64,000 nucleotides of DNA from Dimorphilus gyrociliatus (Eukaryota > Annelida > Polychaeta > Dinophilidae), in assembly GCA_904063045.1 (NCBI GenBank), contig CAJFCJ010000003.1:2776504-2840503 (forward strand), written 5' to 3'. Made by a program: the position numbers and the translations under genes. Below, one piece after another: positions 51,331 to 61,325 of this stretch (position 1 is the first letter of the stretch; each line of letters starts with the position of its first letter). The notes below the pieces were generated by a model. The model worked only from the letters and a program-made list of their open reading frames with translations, did not search any database and was not told the DNA's origin.

Positions 51331-51496
51331 AAAAGAGAAACTTGCAATAAATATTTCTCCGTTATGAGATAACACATTTAAAAGTAATATTTGTTTAAAA
51401 ATTTCATTTCTTTTGGAAATCCTTCTCAATTTCTAATTTATTTATTTATTAAAAATAATTCAAGCTTAAATTGAAATTGGAAAATAGAAGAGGAAT
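49801..51496. other. Intergenic upstream of GPCR
   Basis: No gene supported. Purine-rich low-complexity DNA at 50480-50580 and a long (GA)n tract at about 51263-51326, 170 bp before the GPCR start. Confidence 0.5.
51263..51326 (+). repeat. (GA)n microsatellite, promoter-proximal
   Basis: About 32 uninterrupted GA units. It lies 170 bp upstream of an intronless GPCR, so it may serve as a GAGA-type promoter element or may simply be a microsatellite. Confidence 0.9.
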
Positions 51497-52450
51497 ATGG
51501 GCGAAAATGAGACTTACAATTCTGCTTATGTCGATACTGGAAATGTCATTATAATCTATTTTTTTCCATTTTCGTTGATAATAGGAACTTGTGGAAATAT
51601 TATGGTTGTTATTATAACTAGGAGAAAGTCTATTAAGGCTTGTATAAGTGTTTCTTTAATTTTAACTACTCTTGCTATTTCTGATACAACTGTTCTGTGG
51701 GTTTCTGAATTCAAAAATTGGTTGTTTGTTGTTTTTAATTATGATTTTTCTAGATCTTCTGCAATTTCTTGCAAATTAACGAAATATTTATTCTATTGTA
51801 GTTCACATTTATCCAATTGGCTTGTTGTTCTATTTTCAATTGAAAGATGTGTTTGCGTCTGGTTTCCTCTTCGAGTAAAGCATTTATGTAGTTCAAGGAA
51901 AATGACAGTTGCTGTTATCCTATTAATATTCAGCATCTGTTCAGTAAACATTGTTTGGTTTCTATTTTATCATATAAATTTTAGAGGAAATTGCGCAACT
52001 CAGTTTGTTGGTAGGAAATTTTATGCTTACTTTCCAGTTGTAAACATTATTATGGCCGTTGTATTACCTTTCCTTTTTGTGCTAATATTGAATACTTTCA
52101 TCATTATTGGACTTATAAGAAGCAGAAAAACTTTCAATGTTGAAGGATCCAGAAATAGATATTCCAAAAAGGACTCTAATCAGAAACGACGTATCACCAT
52201 AGGCCTTATGCTTACTTCTATGCTTTGGCTTATTTTGACAATGCCTCAAGCTCTGGTGGAGAATATAAAACCTAAGTTGAGCTATGGGCCCTACTTTTTA
52301 TTACAGACTATTGTATTTATGGCTTTATATGTAAATTATAGTATCAATTTTTTTATATATATGTTAAGTTCAAGAAATATTTACTGGGAATTTATGGGGC
52401 TCTTTGGAAGGAGAAAGCCATCTTCATTAAAGCTGAAGAGAGTTAAGTAA
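51497..52450 (+). CDS. Class A (rhodopsin-like) neuropeptide-type GPCR
   Basis: Intronless, 317 aa, seven hydrophobic segments. N-terminal glycosylation site NETY; TM1 with GN (33-34); TM2 with LAISD, Asp63 at the usual 2.50 position; Cys92 (end of ECL1) and Cys166 (ECL2) for the conserved disulfide; ERC (116-118) in place of DRY at the end of TM3, followed by VCVWFPLRV; basic ICL3 (RNRYSKKDSNQKRR); TM6 LWLILTMP; TM7 NYSINFFIYM replacing NPxxY. The FPLRV phrase and TM7 NxxINFFIY are typical of invertebrate FMRFamide/sex-peptide/myosuppressin-type peptide receptors. Ligand unknown. ATG at 51497 gives a complete 7TM; no upstream in-frame extension is needed. Confidence 0.88.
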   Translation: MGENETYNSAYVDTGNVIIIYFFPFSLIIGTCGNIMVVIITRRKSIKACISVSLILTTLAISDTTVLWVSEFKNWLFVVFNYDFSRSSAISCKLTKYLFYCSSHLSNWLVVLFSIERCVCVWFPLRVKHLCSSRKMTVAVILLIFSICSVNIVWFLFYHINFRGNCATQFVGRKFYAYFPVVNIIMAVVLPFLFVLILNTFIIIGLIRSRKTFNVEGSRNRYSKKDSNQKRRITIGLMLTSMLWLILTMPQALVENIKPKLSYGPYFLLQTIVFMALYVNYSINFFIYMLSSRNIYWEFMGLFGRRKPSSLKLKRVK

Positions 52451-54254
52451 CATATTGTTATAGTAATATGTCCTAAGTGGTTTAATTATTCAATAACATT
52501 TGATGATTATCGTATTCTACGTTAAGTCTAAGCGATGAAAATATGAATACAGTCGACAAGAATGAAAGAGACGTGTGTAATAAACTCTGAAAACGACTTT
52601 TATGCTCTCTGTTAGAGTGTTCTTTAAGTACGAATCTTTTCTAAAATAAAACTATCTATACATATATTCTATTGTCAAAAGGCGATGTCGTTTTTATCAA
52701 TTAATCCCTTTCGCACACTCTCTTCAATTCTTTTTCCCTTCATCATTTATCCAACAATATCAAATATCTCACACCCTAATTCATTCTCAGTCTTTTTTCT
52801 CTTCCTCTTCCTTTCTCTCTCTCTCTCTCTCTCGCTTTCTCTCCCTTTTTTTCTAATTGTCTCTCACTCACTCGCTGTCTGTACTTTTTTCTCTTAGTAC
52901 TTTTAACGCTTTCCGGTGTATTTATAGATTTTTTAAAAAAAATGTAGCTATTATATTGAGTAATTAGGTACGAAATTGTGTGTTCCTTTTTTCGGCAGTG
53001 AATCTAATTTCTCTATAATCTTATAAGAATTAAAAACGCAACTATATACGAATCCTAAGAATTAATAGTCACTAGATGGCAGAACATTCGACAAAACAGC
53101 CACTATCTGCACTGCCATCTTTTACTTTTATAGAGGCAAACGAAAAAACTATTGTCTTTGTATAACTTGATAATAAAGAAAGATTTTTAAAATAATTTAC
53201 ACTTTTGGGAAATCGTTTAAAAGACTTTTCGTATGTTGCAAATGCTCAACAAAATAAGCTAATGGACAAAGGAAAGTAATAATTAATAAGGAAAAGATAA
53301 AAATTTGAATATACAATTCCATTTTTACAAACTATATCTAAAACATGACAAGAATGTTTGTATAAAAGTATAAGAAGATCAGCTGTTTCTTTGGAAAACT
53401 ATATGACATCTATATACTGTATAAGAATAGAACTTATTCAAAGTTTTCTATTTTATAAATAAAATATTAATCCAGTTTCTCATCTTTTGAACGTTAAGTT
53501 ACATTAAATAAAAATTAGTTGGAATTACAAAATCAGTTGAAGGTATTAAATATTCTTGCAGAGAAGATATATCTTTAACTACTTTTTTTTGACCAAGAAA
53601 TCGATTGACGATTCGTTTTACAAGTAGAATTTTTTCTGATTCCAACAGATTGCTTTTCGCGCTTTCAAATGCATAGAACAAGGTAATTCCTATAGATGGA
53701 AGTTTAGCATGTTAGTTGTATCGTTCACTAATCCTTTCCATAATATATAAAACAAAATCACAACTTTTTTAATTTAACTGAATAAAGTCAACGTTTAAAG
53801 GATGCAATTAAATTTTCTTATATGATTGAAATAAATGGGGATATAATAGTTATTCTATGTAATTTAAAGTGAAATGATTTAATACTAAGACTATTTTTTT
53901 TATTTATATAATCTAATAGATAATTAACTAGTAGAAAGAGAAAGAGAAAGAGAAAGAGAAAGAGAAAGAGAAAGAGAGAGAGAGCGAGAGAGAAAGAAAA
54001 AAAGAGAGAACTCTTTTTTTGTAAGAAAATTAAATAAAAGACATGGACATTAGAATAATTTAAAATTGAAGATAGATTGGCAAATGTCTTGAAAGGTTTT
54101 ACATTTACATATATATGCAATAAGCCTATAGAGATAAATTTTTTATATTATATATTTATTTATATCCTTTAGTTCTGTTAAACTTCTGGTTGATTTTTGA
54201 AGCTTTGTTTTGTCACTTTTACGTCCATTTTACTTATTATTTTTTTTATAAAAA
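52451..54254. other. Intergenic with CT/GA low-complexity tracts
   Basis: (CT)n near 52815-52845, (GAAAGA)n near 53933-54000, and ATGGC motifs at 53073 and 53111 (inverted). A minus-strand ORF at 53499-53681 is noted separately. Nothing else is supported. Confidence 0.5.
53499..53690 (-). other. Possible terminal exon of unknown gene
   Basis: An open frame preceded by CTATAG|GA encodes about 63 residues (ITLFYAFESAKSNLL ... VKRIVNRFLGQKKV ... FYLM) and ends at 53499. A start could be supplied by ATGGAAAGGATTA at about 53740 across a 39-nt intron, shorter than any other intron in this window. No family is recognised. It could be a chance ORF. Confidence 0.2.
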
Positions 54255-54654
54255 TTAATTATTATAACTCAAACATTTCATTAACAATTCTCCGCAAAAA
54301 AATGGCTGAGACATACAGAATTTACAGTAAGTCATGAATTTTGATCTTTTTCCGACGGAATTACGAGATTTGAGATTAGGAAAAATAGCGTTATTTGGTT
54401 GATAATAACCGTCCCAATCCAGATCGACTTCTGGCTTTATTACGGCCATTTGCCAAGTTAGATCTGTAAGAAAATTAAAGTTATTTCATTTCTTTTTATA
54501 ATTAGGAATAGATTTGTTTAGTTTCTCTTTCATAGACTTAAAATATTTGAGTAGTTGCCTTGGAGAGAAAGTAAATACAAAAGGGAGAAATTTTATGAAA
54601 TCACTTACCGATTGAAATGATGTTTACTAAGATAACTAAGGCGATGAAATGCAT
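54255..54654 (-). CDS. Candidate secreted peptide precursor (GKR site, four cysteines)
   Basis: Two exons, 54654-54609 and 54463-54255, give an 84-aa protein. The first 20 residues (MHFIALVILVNIISIDLTWQ) look like a signal peptide. A stretch with DLDWDGYYQPNN and IFPNLKSRNSV is followed by GKR, the standard amidation plus dibasic cleavage site. After it comes a C-terminal segment with four cysteines spaced C-x2-C-x6-C-x6-C (SKFMTYCKFCMSQPFFCGEL...). Layout fits a neuropeptide/hormone prohormone, with a predicted amidated peptide ending NSV-amide and a disulfide-bonded companion. No known family is recognised. Two upstream exons (55792-55711, 55628-55552) join this gene in phase if 54675 is used as acceptor, giving 144 aa; either model is possible. 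Confidence 0.55.
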
Positions 54655-55551
54655 GTTCCAAGGACCTCTGGCTTTCTGTCTTCGATATCCACTACTTGCT
54701 TATTAAGTATTACCAGGATTTGTAAACAATGTATGTTAATTGGATAGAATAATAAAAATTATCTTAATTTGAATATTTATACGTTTGTATAAAAGTCTTA
54801 CTTCTTGGTTTTAAATCTGTTTAGCACTGACAACAGAATGACAGCTCATTAATATTTTCCTATCAATATTCATAAGGAAAGAATAAAAAAGTTTTATATT
54901 CATGAATATTTATAAAGTGAAAGATTATAAAAAGTCTTTCTCAATTAAAATCTAATATAGTGGCATAAATATAAATGTTTATTTGTATATACTATGATAT
55001 TATTTGTTTAGGGCAAATATTTTTTTTCTACAAGTACGAAACTATCTATAAAATAAAAGTATTATACGAAAATATAGCAGTTTAAACGTAATTTTACAGT
55101 AGAACTATAAAATTTAATAGAAAAGTTATTGTTAAATAGAGTAATACTAAATTATATTACGCAATAGCTTATTTAAGTTATTAATAAACAAAATTCTTTT
55201 ATTATTACATAATACCCTCCACCATAATAAAAACTATTGAAAATATTTAATAATAAAGCGTATTATTAGGTTTAAACGTAATAAAGGTTTTTAAAAATGT
55301 ATACCTTACTAACCATATAGTTAATAGAATTTATTAAGTTTTATAAGATGATATTGACTTAATACAATGCATTTTATTCTCGACAAAAGAATTAACATTG
55401 ATTAGATAAGACTATAAAGATATATGACATTTAATACTTGATTAAAAATTATGCAACACATCTATTAGTTGTCCTTAAAAAGTTTTAAGCAATCCCAAAG
55501 AATTCCGGAATAACAATAAAATTTTCTATACAATAGACATTGGGTACATAC

Positions 55552-55792
55552 GTAATTCTGATATCTTCTTCCATGTAGAAAACTGCGCCGGGCTGTTCTT
55601 GTATGGTGTTGGTCTTGTTTTGTTATTACTATCGATAAAGATGAAATGAATTGTTATATAGATAGAAATGGAAAAGAACTAAGAAAAGTCATAAATTTAT
55701 CACTTTTTACCTTTATGATCTTGTAAATAGACTCCTTTTGCAGCTAAGAGTAACAGTAAGACAAAGATTTTTACCCCAAAGTCCTTCATCAT
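55552..55792 (-). CDS. Upstream signal-peptide exons, possibly same peptide gene
   Basis: Exon 55792-55711 begins MMKDFGVKIFVLLLLLAAKG, a strong signal peptide, and ends in G|GTAAAA. Exon 55628-55552 continues VITKQDQHHTRTARRSFLHGRR and stops at TAC|GTATGT. It includes RR and GRR, so a short amidated peptide SFLH-amide could be released. The next in-phase acceptor is GACAG|AAAGCC at 54675, giving KARGPWN before the MHFIAL helix of the next gene. So this is either the true 5' end of that gene (144 aa in total), or a separate peptide gene whose last exon I cannot find. The acceptor has a poor pyrimidine tract. Confidence 0.45.
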
Positions 55793-58080
55793 TAAACAAA
55801 AAAGACTGAACTATCAGCGAAGAGTTATTTACGTCCCTTTTTAAGTAAGAGAAGAAGAGTGGAATAATTTGCCGTATCACGACTAACTGATGGACTCTTA
55901 AAATTATATTAAAGGTTAAGTTACAAAATGACTTTCACTTTTAGAATAAAATACCAAGAAATCTCTTTTTACGTAACCAATTTTCTTAAGTTTACTTTAT
56001 CAAGAAGTCGACTTTTGTAGCTTTTAATAAACATTATTCTTATAAAAAAAGCTCTTTGTTTGTTTTAAAAAGAAAAAGAAAATTTCCTATTTTAAAATTC
56101 TTGTTATAGAATTAATTAAACAAATAAGGAATCTTAGTTATCTTCATCTCAATGCTATTACTCAGATATTCAGTACTTGCATTAAAAACTATAATTAGCG
56201 TACTTTCAGGTAAAATATTAATAAATATTTTACATTCATATGTTGTTTTACTGTATATATTTAACATCATAGTAATTCTTCCAATATATAATATAATATA
56301 GATACTGTCTATATACTGTATGTGACTACTGGCTATTTATAAAACTATCTATATTACAGATAAAAGTTATAAAATACCTAAAAGTATATAAATATTTAGA
56401 TATAAAACATTATAAAATATAAATATTCTGAAATATAGAGGCATCACGCCATCTAGAGATTATCTTAAAAATTTCTCTCTCCATCCTCTCCTCTCTGCCT
56501 GCTGCCTGTCTCACTGTCTCACTCTGTCTGTCTCACTATCTCTGTCTTTCTTGTTATTCTAAAAAAAGTTTTGTACAGTTCAGAACGTTCTCTTTAAGAG
56601 CTATCTTTAGAGTGAGCAGGAAACGTGAAAAATGTTTGTATGACAAATAATGGAACTATTTCTTCAATTTATTCTGTCTGGACGGAAAGGAGACAAAAAA
56701 GTAACGTTACTCCTTTACTTTTTTTATAGTATTTTCTTTTTTTAGTATATCTGAGTTTATATTTGCGTCAGAAGTTGAGAAAAATTGGGAATAAATTTTT
56801 ATTTTACGTCCTGTATATTTAAAAAACAATATATAGATACAGTATATATATATATATATAATTTGGAATATATTAAGTTAAAAAACCTTTCATTATTCAA
56901 TGAAAAATGTTGAATACCTATATTGACAAACTCACAATTCGAAGTTTAAATTATAAATATTAGAAGCGAATGCAAAGATATTTTGTTGTGTATGTTTAAT
57001 GATAGTTACATAAAAGTTTGTCACTTTTTATACAATCCATAAAAAAGCGAGGAAGATTCCCAAAGTCCCCAAAGCTTAAAGCTGGAGATGCGTTAGATTA
57101 GTCCCGTTGAGGAAATTTTACCAGCACTTCTTTCCTTAAACTACTATAACCGACATAGGTTTCAGTATAGAAAAGGGAAAAAGATTATATTATAGGCCTA
57201 CTCCGGGAGAAGAATTTTAAAATTCGTTTAAGTAGGCCTAAGCGTTGCAGTGGTTTGCAGACATTGCAGAGTAGAGGTCGCCAGCATAAACATTCGAAAT
57301 ACATAAAAGAAATCAATCGATAGAAAACCTGCCGGCGTTGCAGATGAGGCATGTATTACACTTTCAAAAAAAAATTATATTTAATAAATTAGACAATTAA
57401 TAAAAAAATAAAGTAATTTAAAAAAGGAAACGAAAAAAAAACGCTCTTTTTATTTGAATATACAGCAAGTCTATTTTATTCTTTTTTAAAATTTGATATG
57501 CTCATTTGCAGGTAAGCTTTCTTAAAGAATTAGTTTTCCAATTTTATGGTATACTCTATATATATATATATATATATATTTACTGTATATATACGAATTG
57601 TCTACTTAAAGTCAATATAGAATAGAATATAAGTATATATTTCTATGTATGTATCCTTACATATAAAGAATATAGGAGCATCTATATATCATTTACGAAA
57701 TCAACTTGTTGATTCTTCATGAATTAGTTAAATTGGAAAAAAAAAAGAAAAAAAAAGAAAGGTTGCAAGAATATACAATCAAGTTCTTTATTTATGTTGT
57801 AATTTTTTAGAATAGAAAAAGAACAGAAAGAAAATTTTTGAATAAAACAAAAAGTTTGCTTTGAACGAAATTTCTTCTTGTTTTTCTTTTATCCATTCAA
57901 TTTTCCATACCTTTCTTTTTTCATCTTTTTATTTCAAGTTTTTTAGCTGAGTTTGGTGTTATTTTTTTTTTGTTCTCTTTATTTTTTATATCTTATTTTT
58001 GAGGGGAAAATTTTTACTTTTAAATTATTCATGACTGATAGTAATTAGGTTAGAAAATAAATGCGTATTCTATCAAAGGA

Positions 58081-58150
58081 ACGAGCGGGGCACTCGCGCT
58101 TAATTGCGCATGGGAACCGAATATAGTCGTAAAAATGGCCGCTGTCCACT
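58081..58150 (+). promoter_or_regulatory. Promoter-like GC-rich patch
   Basis: Unlike its surroundings this stretch has many CpGs (ACGAGCGGGGCACTCGCGCT) and TTGCGCATGGGAACC, an NRF1-like half-site also seen in the TMEM68/ADAM10 promoter. AAAAATGGCCGC, YY1-like, follows. It could be a transcription start for a 5' UTR exon of the downstream sHSP gene or for a non-coding RNA. Confidence 0.35.
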
Positions 58151-59149
58151 TTCATTTGTTTCCTTTACACGTTTTCTATGCCTTTATTATATATTAATGT
58201 ATGCCAATCGCGTCTTTTCGTTCTATACATGTTAATATGAATTTAAAAAGGGCAAGCCGAAAGAGACTGTCAAAATGTTATAAAACTTTTACCAAAAGTT
58301 ATCTTGTGTCTTACGCATTCTACGTATTACTTTTTCACTTTGATCTGATGTCTGAATCTCTTTAACCTGAACATAAACTTGTTTATTACTATATACATTT
58401 ATATTAAAGAACAGTACGTGTATATTCTTGTATAAGCCACAAATTAACTGCACAACAAGTTATAGGATTTTAATTAAGCCCAAAACATATGGTGTTAATG
58501 CTTTTGGTTCATGTAGAGAATTTCTATTATTTTTATTATTTTATTTGTTATTTTTATGAATATTTACTACAAATGCAGTATTGACATCTTATATTGAAAT
58601 TAGTTTTATTTTTAGCATTCAATAAGACTTATTAGAATACTAAATAAATTGATAATTAAGTTACTTACGGATAATCTATCATTATAATCTTTTCTCTATC
58701 CAAAAATTTGTATACAAGGAAAATAATTCTTATTAATTAGGCCTATAAATAGATATTTATTTGCTACATTGTTAATTTTTCTTCTTTTTGACTTACTTTG
58801 ATTGATGTTATTTTATTATGCAAAGATAAAGTTCTTTTATGGGGTTAACCGTTAAGGCTACTATCATTTTTCATTGTTAAGCTTTCGCCTCTTTCTATTC
58901 TATCGCTTTCATATGGAGTACTAAAACCAGCTTCTCTTTATATTCTTGTTTTAGTTTTTCTTAGCATATTTTCTTAATGCCATTATGTAAAACACTTTCG
59001 TTTTCTTTTACTTTTTTCTTTTTAGCCAATCTTTCTCACTGTCTCTTTCTCTCTCTCTTTTATGTCTCTCGACTTCTTTCCTCCATTACTCCTTCCCTCT
59101 CTGTCTCTCTGTGTCTCTTTTGTTCTGCGTATGTGCTTTTTTGTATCTA

Positions 59150-59250
59150 TCTATCTATCTATCTATCTCTCTCTCGTTGCCTCTGACTGTGACTCTGTAT
59201 TTGTCTGTCTGTCTGTCTCTCTGTCTGTCTCTCTGTCTGTCTCTCCCTCT
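59150..59250 (+). repeat. (ATCT)n and (CTGT)n compound microsatellite
   Basis: ATCT units (about 59146-59168) followed by CTGT/CT units (59199-59245). The ORFs read across it in several frames are repeat artefacts. Confidence 0.9.
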
Positions 59251-60360
59251 CAACCTCCTAGTTACAATATCCTTATGGAAATATCTTAGATGTAGAATAA
59301 TTAAGAAACTGAAGACCGAATATAGACAGCTAATTATTATATGTATATAGGTTAACATAAAATAGAGTTTAATAAACCGTAACCGTATTGTTTCCGATGA
59401 ATCATTAGATAATCAGTTACGCTTCGAGCTTCTGACTTATTCAGGAATTCTTTTAAGCGTGTACAAATTAATCTCAGAGTCATTCTTTATTAATAATATG
59501 CCTTCTACAAACATCATAGAATGATACTGCATAAAACCATTACATCCAAATGCGTATTCATCTTGTTTCGTAGTTGAGAGAAACATCTATTTATAGACCA
59601 GTACATAATTTGGTGGAGAATTTAATATGCTATTCTATTCTATTAATATATTATTATTTTACTATGTAATTGGGATCATAAGGTTTTTTATTGATTGACG
59701 ACATAGTAATTTGTATTTCAGTAAAGCTTTTAGTGAGAACTATCAATAAATGTTAAATTTCTCCATTGTTTAATGGTGCAATTTATGTGATTCTCTGTCA
59801 ATTTCATCCGCTTTTAATTGCATTTTGCTTAACGCCTGAACTCACTCAGCGACAAGGGATATATGCAGCCATAGCCATATTTTTTTTATAGATTGTCTCG
59901 TGGCTCCAACAGAAGCCTGGTGTTTGGTTGACCAATCTGTTGGCAAATCACCATCAGTTGCCGTTCTACTTTTAACAAGGTCTTACCAAGAGTTCAGTTT
60001 ATTTTTATTAAAAAAAACGTCAGCGTTGACCTTATTTAGTTAAAGGACTTTTCCTTTTTTTTATCTGTAATTTTATTTCTCTAACTCTATCTCTTAATCT
60101 TTCCAACTCTTTTCATTTCTTCTTGTTAAATTCTGTTATGGTGCCAAGTATCATACTCTTTAATATTCAGTTTGTCATGCTTTGATCTATCTCTTGTGTT
60201 TTAGGAGAAGTTTCTTCAGTTGTTTATTACGAAAGCAAATACTAAACGATTTTAAAGGTCGAATCTGTGAGTCTGTGAATACTAATAACGCACAAATGAA
60301 AATAAATCCTAATTAATATTATACAGAACAATAACAAATTATGTTATCAGTTTACATGCA

Positions 60361-60363
<3 letters not shown>

Positions 60364-60402
<39 letters not shown>
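60364..60402. repeat. (TA)n microsatellite
   Basis: About 19 uninterrupted TA units. Confidence 0.9.
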
Positions 60403-60404
<2 letters not shown>

Positions 60405-61325
60405 GCTATTATACTAATTAAGATGTATTTGTATATTCATAAAAAAAAATCCTTCGAAAAGGGATGAAGCTAAATAATGAAATACTGAATAGAGAGATTT
60501 TCGTTAGATTGCCCCATAAGAAGATTTACGAGTTCAATGCCCATGATCAGGCCTACTTTGTCAAAATAACAAATTAGTTTACATCTGTTACAAAAATCTG
60601 AAATAAAAAAAATTTAATCCACAAATGAATATTTATTTTCTTTTTAAAGAAAAATAATTATTTTCTGTTGCATATGATTATGTTTTTTAATTTTTATGAA
60701 TAGATCCTGAAATAGCATCTGTTTAAGAAGAGAAGAAATCATAATTTCATATATATGTATTGTACAGCTTCTATTTATACATACAGTATATATTATATGT
60801 TTATATTGTATATAGCTTTCAAACGGGGTTTAGAATAAGTTGATAAAGTTTATTTTTAACCTATTTAATAGGATAGATTTTGTTTTGCAAGCTAAAACGA
60901 CAGAATACACTCTTGGGAATAATTTGGGAACTACATTATACTTTTCGTAGCAAGCTTAAACAATGAAACTGTTGACTTAGTAGTTTGTTAGGGAAAATGA
61001 GACATGGAGACGGTCTTTGTGTGTTTTTTTTTTTGGTATTCTTTATTATAAATAAATTAAGGATTAAGGAAGAAAGGGAATGAAACTTAGATAATCGGAA
61101 AGATTACGGGAATTTTATAGATTTAATATTATTATCCATTTTCCCCCCCCGTCTGGTTTTTCTTAGCAATACTATGAGATTATGTAAATTTTGCAATACA
61201 AATGCCATCTAGTCATGAGAGTCAACAGACTTTAGTATTTTTTTAAGATTATAGGAGAATTATAGTATAGAGAAATTTATGACTATGTTTGGAATAACGA
61301 TTCTACTTTTTTTACAGGCCTAAAC

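Larger units (their letters stand above)
55793..61325. other. Large gene-poor region
   Basis: About 5.5 kb without a supportable coding exon. It holds (TA)n tracts (56845-56863, 57558-57580, 60364-60402) and (CT)n/(CTGT)n at 59040-59250. It also has an inverted repeat at 57193-57240 and a GC-richer promoter-like patch at 58081-58150. AGATGGC-type motifs lie at 56447 and 61203. Part of it may be a long first (5' UTR) intron of the downstream sHSP gene, because that gene's start is preceded by a good acceptor (TTTTTTTACAG, AG at 61316-61317). Confidence 0.5.

Noticed and set aside
51184..51429. 81-aa minus-strand ORF
   Set aside because: Ser/Leu repeat produced by the (GA)n microsatellite.
59062..59358. 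Overlapping ORFs in three frames
   Set aside because: Translations of (CT)n, (ATCT)n and (CTGT)n repeats.
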